DNA from: Mixophyes australis
Taxonomy: Eukaryota > Chordata > Amphibia > Anura > Limnodynastidae
NCBI GenBank assembly: GCA_036250195.1
Contig: JAVHZZ010000001.1
Span: 401,192,117 to 401,256,116 of the forward strand
Reading direction: 5' to 3'
DNA: 64,000 nucleotides
The stretch's first letter is position 1, and the number at the start of each line of letters is the position of its first letter. Below the pieces are notes generated by a model. That model was not told where the DNA came from and ran no database searches. It saw nothing but the letters and a program-made list of their open reading frames with translations. Positions 31,975 to 41,089 of this stretch are shown here, in pieces. Both the position numbers and the translations under genes were made by a program.

Positions 31975-32110
31975 TCGACAAGTGCCACCGAACTGACAAG
32001 ATGGCGGCGCCCGCCGGCACCGCCCAGACACAACACCACGCGGTGACGCATCGAGCCCTGATTGACTAGCTGCGACACCAGTCACATGGTTTCGCTGTGA
32101 TTGGCTCGCC
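31975..32110 (-). promoter_or_regulatory. CpG-rich promoter-like block
   Basis: About 16 CpG dinucleotides occur in roughly 150 bases, far above the rest of the window. It contains AAGATGGCGGC (plus strand, 31,998-32,008), a full match to the YY1 consensus, GC-box-like GCGCCCGCC, and GTGATTGGC (32,096-32,104), a CCAAT box when read on the minus strand. The order CCAAT, then GC-rich block, then ATG is consistent with minus-strand transcription. An LTR or LINE promoter is an alternative. Confidence 0.4.
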
Positions 32111-33010
32111 AACCCGTCCATAGGGACACTGCCTTGGCGAATGAGCTCCTTACATAAGCATGAAGGAGCCCTATTGATGGCTCATCATCAAGCACTTAAA
32201 CGATTTATTGCAATCTAATACACTAAGCAGACAAGGGGTTAGCACAGTCAAGCAACAGTTATTGTCTAAAATGCTTGCGATTTTGTTTACAACATCAGTG
32301 ACACAAATTATTGAAGTTTATAGCTTTAAAATAAAGGTACATATACTGTACATAAAAAAATATATTAAAAAAAGCATATCTCTAAGTAGACAGACAGTAA
32401 CATATAAAGTAAAAATAGTACTGAAATCCAATACATAGCCAATATTTTTGTATTGTATTCTTCCAAGGGCAGAAGATCAGAAATCAGGCAACAAAGTATG
32501 ATTTCCAAATCTTCATTTTATATGTCTCCTTTGGGAATCAGATTTCTACAAACTTCTCCATATTAATTATGTGGCTATGCAGCCTTGGCTGGAGATAGCA
32601 CAAAATATATTGCAGCTATAAAAGCAGTCTGTCGTAGATATATAAAATATTAAATAACATTTTCCCAATATGACATACACAGATCCTACTTGGTTCATGT
32701 TGCGTGTTATGATCTTCTGAAAGAAAAATATCAAACACTGGTCAGTTATCTTACACAGGACTATCATTAAACATTTGACTAAAGCTATATGCTTTATCCA
32801 CAATCAAGTAATAAAAAGTAATCAGCATTATAGGCTACTCACAAATTCATCATTGGTGCTGTTATCTTTTTAATTCAAACAGGTTAAAAATATTTTATTT
32901 ATTATTATATAAAATTATGAACGTTTTAACTGATCTGACAAGACAGAACAGCCAGGCTCTGGCCTGCATCCTTTGAAGTTTGGCAGTGCAGCTTTTAGTA
33001 CTATCTGGTT
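32111..33010. other. Unassigned AT-rich sequence
   Basis: I see nothing recognisable. The frames 32,208-32,438 and 32,567-32,803 have no domain. Confidence 0.5.
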
Positions 33011-34124
33011 GAGTATGTGGTCCTATGATAAAATACACAGAACTAAGTGAACACCCCTGTGCATAAAATTAAGAAGCATACAGACATGTAATCTCCATAG
33101 TCAAACATTAGCTGTAGAATAGGTAGCACTGAAGAGTTTTCAATGTTGGCAATGTCATAGGATTCCATGTTTTCAAGAAGTCAGTCCATCAAATTTCTGC
33201 TATGCTAGAGATTCCCTGGTCAACTGTAAGTGCTGGTTTTGTAAGCAAAAACATCTAGGAGCGACAGCAGCTCAGCAGCAAAGCAGTAGGCTACATAAGA
33301 TCATGGAGTGGGACCGCCAAATCCTGAAGCGCAAACAGTGTAAAAATTATCTGTCTTTAAGTCACTACTAAGTTCCAAACTGCCACTGGAAGCAACATCA
33401 GCACAAAAACTGTTTGTCTTGAGCTTCATGAAAACGGTTTGAAGGCCAAGCAGCATACAATCTTCAGATAATCATTTGTAATGACAAATGTCGACTGAAG
33501 TGATGTAAAGCACACCTCCATTGGATTCTGGAGCAGTGGAAATGTGTTCTCTAGAGTGATGAATCACGCTTCAGATTTTGGCAGTCTTACGGACAAATCT
33601 AGGTTTGGCAGATGCCAGGAGAATGCTTCCTACCTGAATGCCTACTGCCAACAGTAAAGATTGGAGGAGGAGGAATTAATGATCTGCGGTTATTTTTCTT
33701 GGCTTAGCCTGGACTCTTTTATTCCAGTGAAGAAAAATCTTAATGCTGCAGCATAGTATATCAAAAAATTCTAGACAATTGTGTGCTTCCATCTTTGTGG
33801 CAAAAGTTTGGGTTAGACCTTTCCTGTTTCAGCATTGCAATGCCTGCATGCACAAAGAGAGGTACATCAAAAAATGGTGTCCTGAGTTTAGTGTGGAAGA
33901 ACTTGACTGGCATGTACAGAGTACTGACCTTTACCCCATCAAACACCTTTGGGATAAATTGGAACGCCAACTGAGAGAAACTCTTATCACTCAACATCAG
34001 TGTCCGACCTCACTAATGCTCTTGTGGCTGAATGGATGTGAATCTCAGCACCCATGTTCCAGAATCTAGTGGAAAGCCTTTCCAGAAAAGTGGAGACTGT
34101 TATAACAGTAAAGAGGTAGACCAA
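33011..34124 (+). mobile_element. Tc1-like transposon C (dead)
   Basis: A third Tc1 family in plus orientation. It starts near GAGTATGTGG, a degraded inverted repeat, and ends near 34,124, where a fragment of Tc1-B begins. The terminal repeats are too eroded to place exactly. The order of the remains, untranslated leader, DNA-binding part and catalytic part, is that of a full-length element of about 1.1 kb. Confidence 0.75.
33150..34069 (+). pseudogene. Tc1-C transposase pseudogene with lost catalytic residues
   Basis: The first catalytic block SDESRFRFW is readable near 33,560 but flanked by stop codons on both sides. The longest frame, 33,743-34,069 (108 codons), carries the C-terminal half of the catalytic domain. 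FQHCNACMHK has cysteine where the second catalytic aspartate belongs (codon at 33,836-33,838), and DLYPIKHLW has lysine where the catalytic glutamate belongs (residue 67 of the frame). The 34 residues between these two positions keep the DD34E spacing exactly. The upstream DNA-binding part (about 33,150-33,500) is recognisable only in pieces with frame changes. The protein would be inactive even if translated. Confidence 0.8.
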
Positions 34125-34505
34125 CGCAATTTGCTGCATAATAGTTTGCATAGCCGCAGACCAATCAGAGTGCCCATGCTGACCCCTGTTTACTTCTGAA
34201 AGTTCCTACAATGGGCATGTGAGAGCCAGTACTAAAGAGGGTGTCCTAGTCTGATGAATCATGTTTTTTTTTTACATCATGTGGATGGCTGGGTGTGTGT
34301 GCGTCATTTTCCTGGGGAAGAGATGGCACCACGATGCACTACGGGAAGAAGGCAAGCAGGAAGAGGCAGTGTGATGCTCTGGGCAATTATATGCTGGGAA
34401 ACCTTGGGTCCTAGCATTCATGTGGATGTTACTTTGACACGTACCACCTACCTAAACATTATTGCACACCATTTACACCCCTTTATGGCAACTGTATTCC
34501 TATCA
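34125..34505 (+). mobile_element. Fragment of a Tc1-B family element
   Basis: This is the middle of the same family as 7,532-8,545. Shared words include CATAGCCGCAGACCAATCAG/CCTCAAACCATTCAG, TAGTCTGATGAATCA and TTACATCATGTGGATG. It also carries a part deleted from the other copy (GTGTGATGCTCTGGGCAATT, GTGGATGTTACTTTGACACG). It begins exactly where Tc1-C ends and stops where an LTR fragment begins, so both ends are lost. The frame 34,254-34,619 covers the SDES region only in another phase. Confidence 0.8.
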
Positions 34506-34819
34506 CGCATCTCATCAGTTTCGTCCAGTGTGGTTCACTGTGTGCTTAGGTTTCAGTTGGGTACCGCTATCTGCTGTTCAGACTGGCGTTCCTCTATCAT
34601 CGGGTGCCATCTTGCTTAGTGGACTGAGCATGCGTTTCCCAGGCAACCTTCAATACCTCTGCTCTGCAGTGATTGGATCATCTGCATACAGTTCCCTTTA
34701 TAAGGGCCCTCCTCCCTTTAGTGGGTGTCAGTTTATCAGGTCTCTCTACCTGATATAAAGCATTTCCTCTGACTCCTGTTGTTCCTGACATCATGGATGG
34801 TGCATCTTGTTGCTACTCA
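34506..34819 (+). mobile_element. LTR fragment with promoter elements
   Basis: It contains GTGATTGGATCA (CAAT-type box, about 34,668), TTATAAGG (TATA box, 34,698-34,705) and downstream a C/T-rich leader and TGATATAAAG, as in Gypsy LTRs of this window. No termini are seen. The upstream end abuts the Tc1-B fragment. Confidence 0.4.
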
Positions 34820-35145
34820 GAATTCCTGTGCTGCTTACTGCTTCTCAGCAACTACCTGTGCAGATCATGACTACTCAGCAAGACCTGTGCAGCTCACCAC
34901 TTCTCAGCATTACCTGTGCAGCTCATCACTACTCAGCAACACCTGTGCAGCTCACCACTTTTCAGCATTACCTGTGCAGCTCATCTCTATTCAGCAATAC
35001 CTGTGCTTCTCACTGATTCTCAGTAGTACTTGTACAGCTCACCACTTCTCAGCCATACCTGTGCTGCTTACTGCTTCCAGGTAGTACCTGTGCAGCTCAT
35101 CGCTTCTCAGCAGTTACCTGTGCAGCCCATTGTTTTCCAGCATTA
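34820..35145 (+). repeat. Minisatellite, about 11 units of 29 bp
   Basis: The unit is ACCTGTGCAGCTCACCACTT followed by CTCAGCATT, with variants (TCATCACTACTCAGCAAC). Because 29 is not a multiple of three, two phases are open across the array (34,779-35,084 and 34,807-35,016), repeating the same peptides out of register. These frames are not genes. Confidence 0.9.
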
Positions 35146-35690
35146 TCACTGCATCACTCATCATTGGTCCTGTTCCAGCGTTATAACACCTCAAACAGTT
35201 TAATGTCCTCATGCAAAAGATCAAAGAAAGAAAAAAGAATGTTCTATATGGGGCACTTAGTAATATGAATATAATACCAATAAAACTTAATTCTTTATTA
35301 ATATGATTAAAAACATTCCCTTTAATACAGAATCTGAGCTTGTAGCGAAACATAGAAACAGAAAGTGTGAAATAAGTAATAATAAAATGGTAGAATCACT
35401 ACCAAGCCTCACTATATGATCCTGACCCAGTATGTGATTTATAGGATTGTTCACTGATAAACTTGAATAAAGCTATATGAAACCACCTTTGTGTCTTGAA
35501 TCATTAGTTGTTACTAGTGTTCCTTAAGTGAGGGGGTCTTTGCGTACTGTGTGCAGAGACACAATACTCTATCTTATCCTGTGTGGGCTAATCATCAAAC
35601 AACACTGATGAAAATACGATATATGTTATAAAGCACTATAATGGCCAATCATTCTATGGTCATCTGTTATTCACCCCCTCACTTCAATTT
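35146..35690. other. Unassigned AT-rich sequence
   Basis: I see nothing recognisable. Confidence 0.5.
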
Positions 35691-35956
35691 TCCCTCCCTG
35701 TAAACAAGACCACAATTTCCTCAGATTGTCTCTCATTCCTGTTGTCTCCACCTTCGAAGTATTGCTAAAATATGTCCCTTTATTACCCAAGAAGCAACCA
35801 AAACTCATCCATGCTCTCATCAACTTCCACCATGACTACTGCAACCTCCTCTTATCTGATATTCCCCTCACCCTTCTTACTTCAATAAATCCTTATTTCT
35901 ATGGCAAGGAAGATATTCCTATATTTTTTAGAATCCTATTTAAATATTTCACCCTC

Positions 35957-36034
35957 TGTTAGGAACCCCTCCAGCCGGCACAACACAACCACTGGAGCCC
36001 CTGGTGGGGACAGACTGGGCTGCAGACTGACAGA
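35957..36034 (-). mobile_element. Gypsy 1: 3' LTR remnant (78 bp)
   Basis: It matches the last part of the 5' LTR (38,429 onwards on the plus strand) from TGTTAGGAACCCCTCCAGCC to GGGCTGCAGACTGAC, with an internal gap of about 28 bases (the 5' LTR has GGAGTCTACTCTGCCAATCA there) and a 3-base gap. It is fused directly to the RNase H coding sequence. Confidence 0.9.
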
Positions 36035-37162
36035 GGCCCCAGCACCGACGTCAGAGGCATCTACTTCAAGAATAAATGGTACCTTAGGATCCGGATGTCT
36101 AAGGACCTGAGCAGACACGAAAGCTTTCTTCAGGGTTTCAAATGCAGTTATTGCCTGTGGTGACCAATTAGCTGGATCACTTCCCTTGCGAGTCAAGGTG
36201 ACGATAGGAGCCACGATATCAGCAAAGCCGCCAATAAATCTCCTGTAGTAATTGGCGAATCCCAGGAATCTCTGGACCGCCTTGAGGTTATTCGCTAGTA
36301 CCCAGTCCAGGATTGCTTGGACCTTGGTTGGGTCCATGGAGAAACCTACTGAGGAGATTATATAATCTAGGAAGGATACCTTTTGGACCTCGAACTCGCA
36401 TTTTTCAAGTTTAGCATAGAGATCTTGTTCTCGTAATTTCTGTAGGACTTGTCTGACATGACCCTGGTGTACTGACAATGATTCTGAATATATGAGGATG
36501 TCGTCCAAGTAAACAACAACGAAGTGTCCCAGAAACTCACGTAACACCTCATTAATCAAATCCTGGAATACTGCAGGGGCATTACTAAGACCAAACGGCA
36601 TGACCAGATATTCGTAGTGGCCCGTGAGCGTGTTGAATGCCGTCTTCCACTCATCACCTGCTCTGATATGTATGAGGTTATAGGCACCACGAAGATCAAT
36701 TTTTGTGAAGATAGTTGCCCCTCTAAGTTGGTCAAAAAGTACGGAGATGAGAGGAAGGGGATAGGTGTTCTTAACTGTAATGAGATTCAGCCCTTGGTAG
36801 TCGATACAGGGTCTGAGTCCACCGTCCTTTTTGGATACAAAGAAGCACCCTGCTCCTACTGGGGACTTGGATGGCCTGATGAAGCCTTTTTCCAGGTTTT
36901 CGTCAATGTATTCCTGCATGGATTTGGTCTCCGGACCGGAGAGAGAGTACAAGCGTCCTTTGGGTAATTTAGAACCCGGAATAAGCTCGATGGCACATTC
37001 GAATTCCCGGTGCGTTGGTAGAGTGTCAGCAGCCTTTTTGCAGAAAACATCCCAGAACTCATGATACTGTGAGGGGAGCTGCTCCGGAATAGGCTGAATC
37101 ACACACAGAGGTAGTGTCAAGCAAGACTGTGTACAATAAGGACAATTTCTCCTTTTACTCAA
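36035..37162 (-). pseudogene. Gypsy 1: reverse transcriptase (open, truncated in RNase H)
   Basis: Reverse transcriptase copies the element's RNA into DNA inside its virus-like particle. A frame of 408 codons runs 37,162-35,936 without stops. RT motifs are intact: KIDLRGAYNLI (first aspartate, residue 156), MPFGLSNAPAVFQ (residues 188-200), the active site VVYLDDILIYS (YLDD at 218-221), FLDYIISSVG, and the thumb/connection FLGFANYYRRFI (299-310). RNase H begins at FILEVDASD (363-371) and breaks after residue 376; the remaining 32 codons translate LTR DNA. The frame opens immediately after the protease stop, in a different phase, so a frameshift separates the two. An unbroken RT suggests the insertion is fairly young. 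The product lacks integrase and most of RNase H. Confidence 0.92.
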
Positions 37163-37488
37163 TCCATGACAGGGTTATGACGGGATAGCCAAGGGTGGCC
37201 CAGAATCAAAGGAACTGATGGACATTCAATAAGAAAGAAGACAATGGACTCCGAGTGGAGAGCTCCAATGTTCAATTGTAGTGGTGGGGCCTCCCAGGTA
37301 ATCTTGCCGCCTGGCAATGGACTACCATCTAAGCCACATACCATAATGGCAGATTTAAGTTTAATCAGCGAAATTCCAGCAGAGCGGGCAAACCCGATGT
37401 CGAGGAAGTTGCCTGCAGCTCCACTGTCAATGAAGGCCAACAGGTTCACCGATCCGGCACTAGACGTGAGTTGTGCAGGGATTAACAC
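37162..37488 (-). pseudogene. Gypsy 1: aspartic protease
   Basis: A 109-codon frame holds the retropepsin-like protease that processes the Gag-Pol precursor. The active-site triad is present in LLAFIDSGAAGNFL (aspartate at residue 21), and the later hydrophobic-glycine segment LILGHPWLSRHNP is also typical of the Gypsy family. It ends in a stop at 37,162-37,164 and the reverse transcriptase continues in another phase. Normally the two are one polyprotein, so I infer an indel here. Phase relative to gag also differs, which could be either programmed frameshifting or damage. Confidence 0.85.
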
Positions 37489-37541
37489 AGCATTTTTTGA
37501 GGAAACAATTTGCAGACCTAGGTGAACCTTCCCCTCGTTCC

Positions 37542-38399
37542 CTAGGCATGCTTTTTTCCCGGCTTATTAGGGCAGGAACGGGAGAAGTGGCCCTTAGTGC
37601 CATAATAGAGACATAGGCCTTGTGACCACCTCCTGTCTCTTTCCTCAGTGGAGAGACGATACGCTCCAAGTTGCATAGGCTCCTCGTCATCCGTGACAGC
37701 AGGAATCAAGGCAGATGAAAGAGAAGATGCCTCCTTCTCAGACTTGCGTTCCTTAATTCTTCTGTCAATTTTAATGGCGAGGTGCATCAGATCCTCCAAT
37801 GAGGTAGGAGTCGGGTATTGCACCAAAGAGTCTTTAATCTGTTCCGTCAGGCCTAGACGGAACTGACTACGTAAGGCGGGGTCATTCCATCCACTCTCAG
37901 GTGACCATCTGCGAAATTCAGCGCAGTATTCTTCTGCTGACCGCCGGCCTTGTTTCCAGGCCCGTAGATGAGCTTCAGCGGAGGCCATACGGTCCGGGTC
38001 ATCATATAGTAGACCTAATGCCTCGAAGAAAGCGTCTACTGACTGCATGGCAGGACTGGTCTGCGGCAAAGAAAAAGCCCAGGACTGGGGGTCACCCTGT
38101 AGAAGGAAAATGATAATCCCAACTCTTTGCTGCTCTGAACCGGAGGAGCGGGGTCTCAATCGAAAATAGAGCTTGCAGCTCTCCCTGAAATTCCGGAACA
38201 GGGATCTATTTCCGGAGAACCGGTCCAGTAAATTCATTTTGGGTTCACAGGTGGAATCTGGAGTGGATTGCGAGGTTTTTGCAAGTTCTTCCTGTACGGA
38301 CAGACGCTCAGCCAATCCCTGGATCATCTGGTACAAGGACTCAACATGGCCTGCTAAGGCTTGCCCCGGAGACGGTGTGGATCCGCTTCCATCCATCAC
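37542..38399 (-). pseudogene. Gypsy 1: Gag
   Basis: A 285-codon open frame from ATG at 38,399, about 30 bases after the 5' LTR. It encodes the structural protein of the retroelement particle. The central part has the retrotransposon Gag pattern (SLFRNFRESCKLYF, then FLLQGDPQSWAFSL and FRRWSPESGWNDPALRSQF). The C-terminal zinc knuckle reads CLYYGTKGHFSRSC (residues 263-276): C-x2-C-x4-H-x4-C is expected, but the second cysteine is replaced by tyrosine at 266, so metal binding should be weakened. The frame is otherwise uninterrupted. The mutation and the downstream deletion both indicate a dead copy. Confidence 0.9.
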
Positions 38400-38428
38400 A
38401 ACCTCGTCTCAGTGTGGGCCGGTTATAA

Positions 38429-39127
38429 TGTTAGGAACCCCTCCAGCCGGCACAACACAACCCGGAGTCTACTCTGCCAATCAGGTGTTCACTGGAGCCC
38501 CTGGTGGTGGGGACAGACTGGGCTGCAGACTGACTGAGGGTCGTGAAGTGTGTACCGACTGGGGAGAACCCAGGCAAGCGGAGTGAGGTCCACGCAGAGG
38601 TCAAGGGCCGGTAGCAGGTTGCAATTCCAGTTAACAAGCCGGGGTCAAGGGTCACAAGCAGACAGGAGAAACGGTAAACAGGCCAGAGGTCAGGGTCACG
38701 GGATACACAAGCGAAGTCCAAATCCAAGCCAAGGGTCATACACGGGAGATCAGTAGAAGTTCAATAGACAGGAACAGGAACAAAGCAGGTCAGCAGACTG
38801 GGAAGCAGGAGCTATAACCGGCAGGGAGGCTAAGCCCTCCCTGCCTTATATACTACCACTGACCAATGGAAGCAAGGGAACCAGCAGACCAATCAGCCCC
38901 AGGAGGTAAATATTATAATAGATTGTCCCCTATGTACTGCGCACGCGCCCGGCTGCCCCTAATGCCGGGACACGGCGCTACCACCACAGCGCGTCCAGGC
39001 CGTTGCCTAGGCAATGGCCCGGGGAGAAACAGGAAGTGATGTCCCGGTCATCATGGAGACAGCCGGGACACTTCCTATCGGGCAGAGAGAGTCGTGGCGG
39101 CCTGAGGCACCACCGCGACTCATAACA
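38429..39127 (-). mobile_element. Gypsy 1: 5' LTR (699 bp)
   Basis: A complete LTR with TG...CA ends. On the minus strand it runs from TGTTATGAGTC to GGTTCCTAACA. The outer half is CpG-rich with the LTR's GC-rich U3. A TATA box and hairpin are annotated separately. Immediately downstream (38,428 leftwards) the leader reads TTATAACCGGCCCACACTGA; I could not match a primer tRNA. A relative lies at 12,800-13,431. Confidence 0.92.
38818..38853 (-). promoter_or_regulatory. Gypsy 1 LTR: TATA box and adjacent stem-loop
   Basis: On the minus strand TATATAA (38,846-38,852) is followed at once by GGCAGGGAGG-gctta-GCCTCCCTGCC, an almost perfect inverted repeat. Transcription starting 25-30 bases below the TATA box would begin in or just after this hairpin. 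The related LTR at 13.1 kb keeps the same TATA-like box and hairpin arms despite divergence elsewhere. Confidence 0.6.
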
Positions 39128-39339
39128 CCCTCACTTACAAAACCCTTAGCACCACACCTTCATTCATTTGAAATCTCAAAAACTCTCCCTTATACCACTT
39201 AGATCTACCTCTGATCTGCACCTTGCTTCATTCCTGATAATCACCTCTCACTCCCACCCACAAGATTTCTCCTGTGCCTCTACCTACTTATGGAATTGCT
39301 TACCAGTCCGATCACCCTCTCTCCCTGCCAGGATCCCGA

Positions 39340-40210
39340 GCATTAAAATCATGGAGAGTAATGTAAAATGAAACAAAGTGATTTATTAGGCATACACGTT
39401 GGACCGAAATGATCAGCAGGCAGAGAATGACTGAATGTCCAGGTTAAGCAGGGAGCTTTGGAGCTGGGACACATGTGGTGTAACAGTCTGCAGGCACCAG
39501 GTAAGCTGACAGACAGGAGACTGGAACAGAGATGGTAAAACTCTCTGCAGGCAGGAGTACATGGAGGTCTAGGTAAACTGGCAGCCAGGAGACTGGAACA
39601 GAGAAGGTGTAATGTTCTGCAGGCAGAAGTACATGGAGGTCCAGGTAAACAGACATCTGAATGGATGGAACAGATAAGGTATAACTGTCTGCAGGCAGGA
39701 GTACATGGAGGTCAAGGTGAGCAGAGAAGCTTGGAACTGAAACACAGATGGTTTAGCAGTCTGCAGACAAAGACAAAAGAAGGGTCAAACAAGCCAGGAG
39801 TCTAAAGCCAGACAACCCAAAACTATGCCATGGAGAAGTAGGAGAGGTTAAAGCAAAGCCAGAGTCTGGGTCATAAGATGAGATACCGGAAAGTCTGGCA
39901 GGATCAAATACACAGGAGTACTCAGAGGAACCAGCAGCAGCTAAGACAATGGGTGAACAATCCAGGATTGCTGGGATAGACAGTCTTATAAAGGCCAGCC
40001 ACAGGTGAAAAGCATCCAGGAGTAATGAGCTTAACTCCTTCAAGTAGGAGAATAGTCCAGGTACAATAGCAGCCCCATTGGCGGTACAGAGATACTGCAG
40101 GCCAGATGCATATAATGTCCTAATATTGTCCCTTGCAAGCAGGAGCTGCAGAAGGCAAAGCAGCATCTCCATAGAAGATGCTGCAGTGCAGCCAGGGGTT
40201 GACTGTGACA
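39340..40210 (-). mobile_element. LTR inserted in the L2-like LINE
   Basis: It ends (plus strand) GACTGTGACA at 40,210, where LINE sequence resumes. Its last 70 bases (CAGGAGCTGCAGAAGGCAAA and on to TGACA) match the end of the solo LTR at 56,801-57,039, so the two are related. Between 39,465 and 39,765 a unit of about 70 bases containing TCTGCAGGCAGGAGTACATG and GACTGGAACAGAGA(T/A)GG repeats about four times. The left end is eroded; no target duplication is clear. On the minus strand AATAAATC (about 39,380) is a possible poly-A signal. The minus-strand frame 39,753-40,217 is an LTR shadow. Confidence 0.65.
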
Positions 40211-40522
40211 CCCCCATCCTTCAAATCTTTAAACAATCTCTGAAAATATATTCCTTTTTAGAGCTTACCTACTCCCACCTACTCTACTTACACTAGTACA
40301 CTCTCACAACTGTCTTAACCTCCACTCTGAGCTAAGCTTTTCTTTTGTCACAGATAAGCTTGTTTCCTTTTACTTTTAAGCTCTCTCATGAGCATGGCCT
40401 TCCATACTCTCTTCACATTTGCATTTATTTTGTCTACCTTGCATGTCACCGTTTGGTCTACCTTGTACATCATCGTTTTATTTATGTCATGTCTCCCCAC
40501 TGCCCGAGCTGCCGAGCACTAT

Positions 40523-40600
40523 CATCATCAACATCATCATCAACATTTATTTATATAGCGCCAGCAAACTCTGGAGCGATTTACGCTACGGAATTATACA
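40523..40600 (-). mobile_element. LINE/SINE 3' tail fragment
   Basis: On the minus strand it has TCGCTCCAGAGTTTGCTG, GGCGCTATATAAATAAATG and a TGATGA microsatellite: the same tail as at 4,086 and 63,164. Only the tail is present. Confidence 0.75.
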
Positions 40601-40781
40601 ATGGGAATAATAAAAAAATGGTTATAAAAGGGGTTCATTTAAGAGGGCATAATTTTACTAAATACATTTCTATGCAACTTCATTGCATATTATAATGACT
40701 AGTATGCTCCTTTTCCTAAAATGACTCTTAGGGCAGAGAGGTGGAAGCAGGCTAGTAAAATAATGTTTCTATAAACAAACT
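40601..40781. other. Unassigned spacer
   Basis: I see nothing recognisable. Confidence 0.5.
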
Positions 40782-41089
40782 GGGCCTGATTCATTAAGGA
40801 AAGTAAAGCCCAAAAATTTGTAACTTTTCACCTTGTCTAAACAAACCATGTTGCATTGGAGGGGGATGTACATTTAAAATGTGATGGCAGTTTTGTACTT
40901 GGGGTAGAGGATGTCCTAGATCAACTTTAAATTTTATGTATTTCTGTGCAACATGAAAAAACAATCAGTATTTAACTTATGTGCAAAATAAAAAAAACAA
41001 ATTTGCAACCCTTGCATTGTAACATGGTTTGTCCAGGAGAAAACTTACTCCTCTTTTTTTTACCTTACTTTCCTTAATGAATTAGGCCC
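40782..41089. mobile_element. Harbinger-like MITE with GGGCCTGATTCATTAAGG ends (308 bp)
   Basis: Inverted ends: GGGCCTGATTCATTAAGGAA and, inverted at the right, GGGCCTAATTCATTAAGGAA. The target duplication is act (40,779-40,781 and 41,090-41,092). A 3-bp duplication suggests the PIF/Harbinger superfamily. It has no coding capacity. Other copies are at 57,941 and 60,396. Confidence 0.85.

Larger units (their letters stand above)
35957..39127 (-). mobile_element. Gypsy LTR retrotransposon 1, deleted (3,171 bp)
   Basis: A Gypsy-type retroelement in minus orientation with both outer ends intact: the plus strand begins TGTTAGG and ends ATAACA, and the target duplication ccctc is perfect (35,952-35,956 and 39,128-39,132). 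In transcriptional order it has the 5' LTR (39,127-38,429), gag (38,399-37,542), protease (37,488-37,162), reverse transcriptase (37,162-36,035) and a 3' LTR remnant of only 78 bases (36,034-35,957). Everything from early RNase H through integrase to most of the 3' LTR is missing. It interrupts an L2-like LINE. Confidence 0.92.
35691..40420 (+). pseudogene. L2-like LINE reverse transcriptase 3' part, split by two insertions
   Basis: Three blocks read as one LINE C-terminus. Block 1 (35,726-35,956) includes IHALINFHHDYCNLLLSDIP, matching the pattern seen downstream of the RT catalytic core in L2/Rex-type LINEs (HALV-S-LDYCN-LL-GLP). Block 2 (39,133-39,350) includes FSCASTYLWNCLPVRSPSLP, matching the usual F--A-P-LWNSLP motif. 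Block 3 (40,211-40,270) includes IFKQSLKIYSFLE, matching the final K--LK-HLF motif. A Gypsy element occupies 35,957-39,127 and an LTR 39,340-40,210. The coding blocks fit each other in order and orientation. Stops and frame changes occur in all blocks. The element is 5'-truncated near 35,690. Confidence 0.7.

Noticed and set aside
34779..35084. 101-codon plus frame with repeated CSS/AHH peptides
   Set aside because: Product of a 29-bp minisatellite read in a shifting phase.
39753..40217. 154-codon minus-strand frame
   Set aside because: It lies inside an LTR and ends at the LTR terminus, so it is an LTR shadow.
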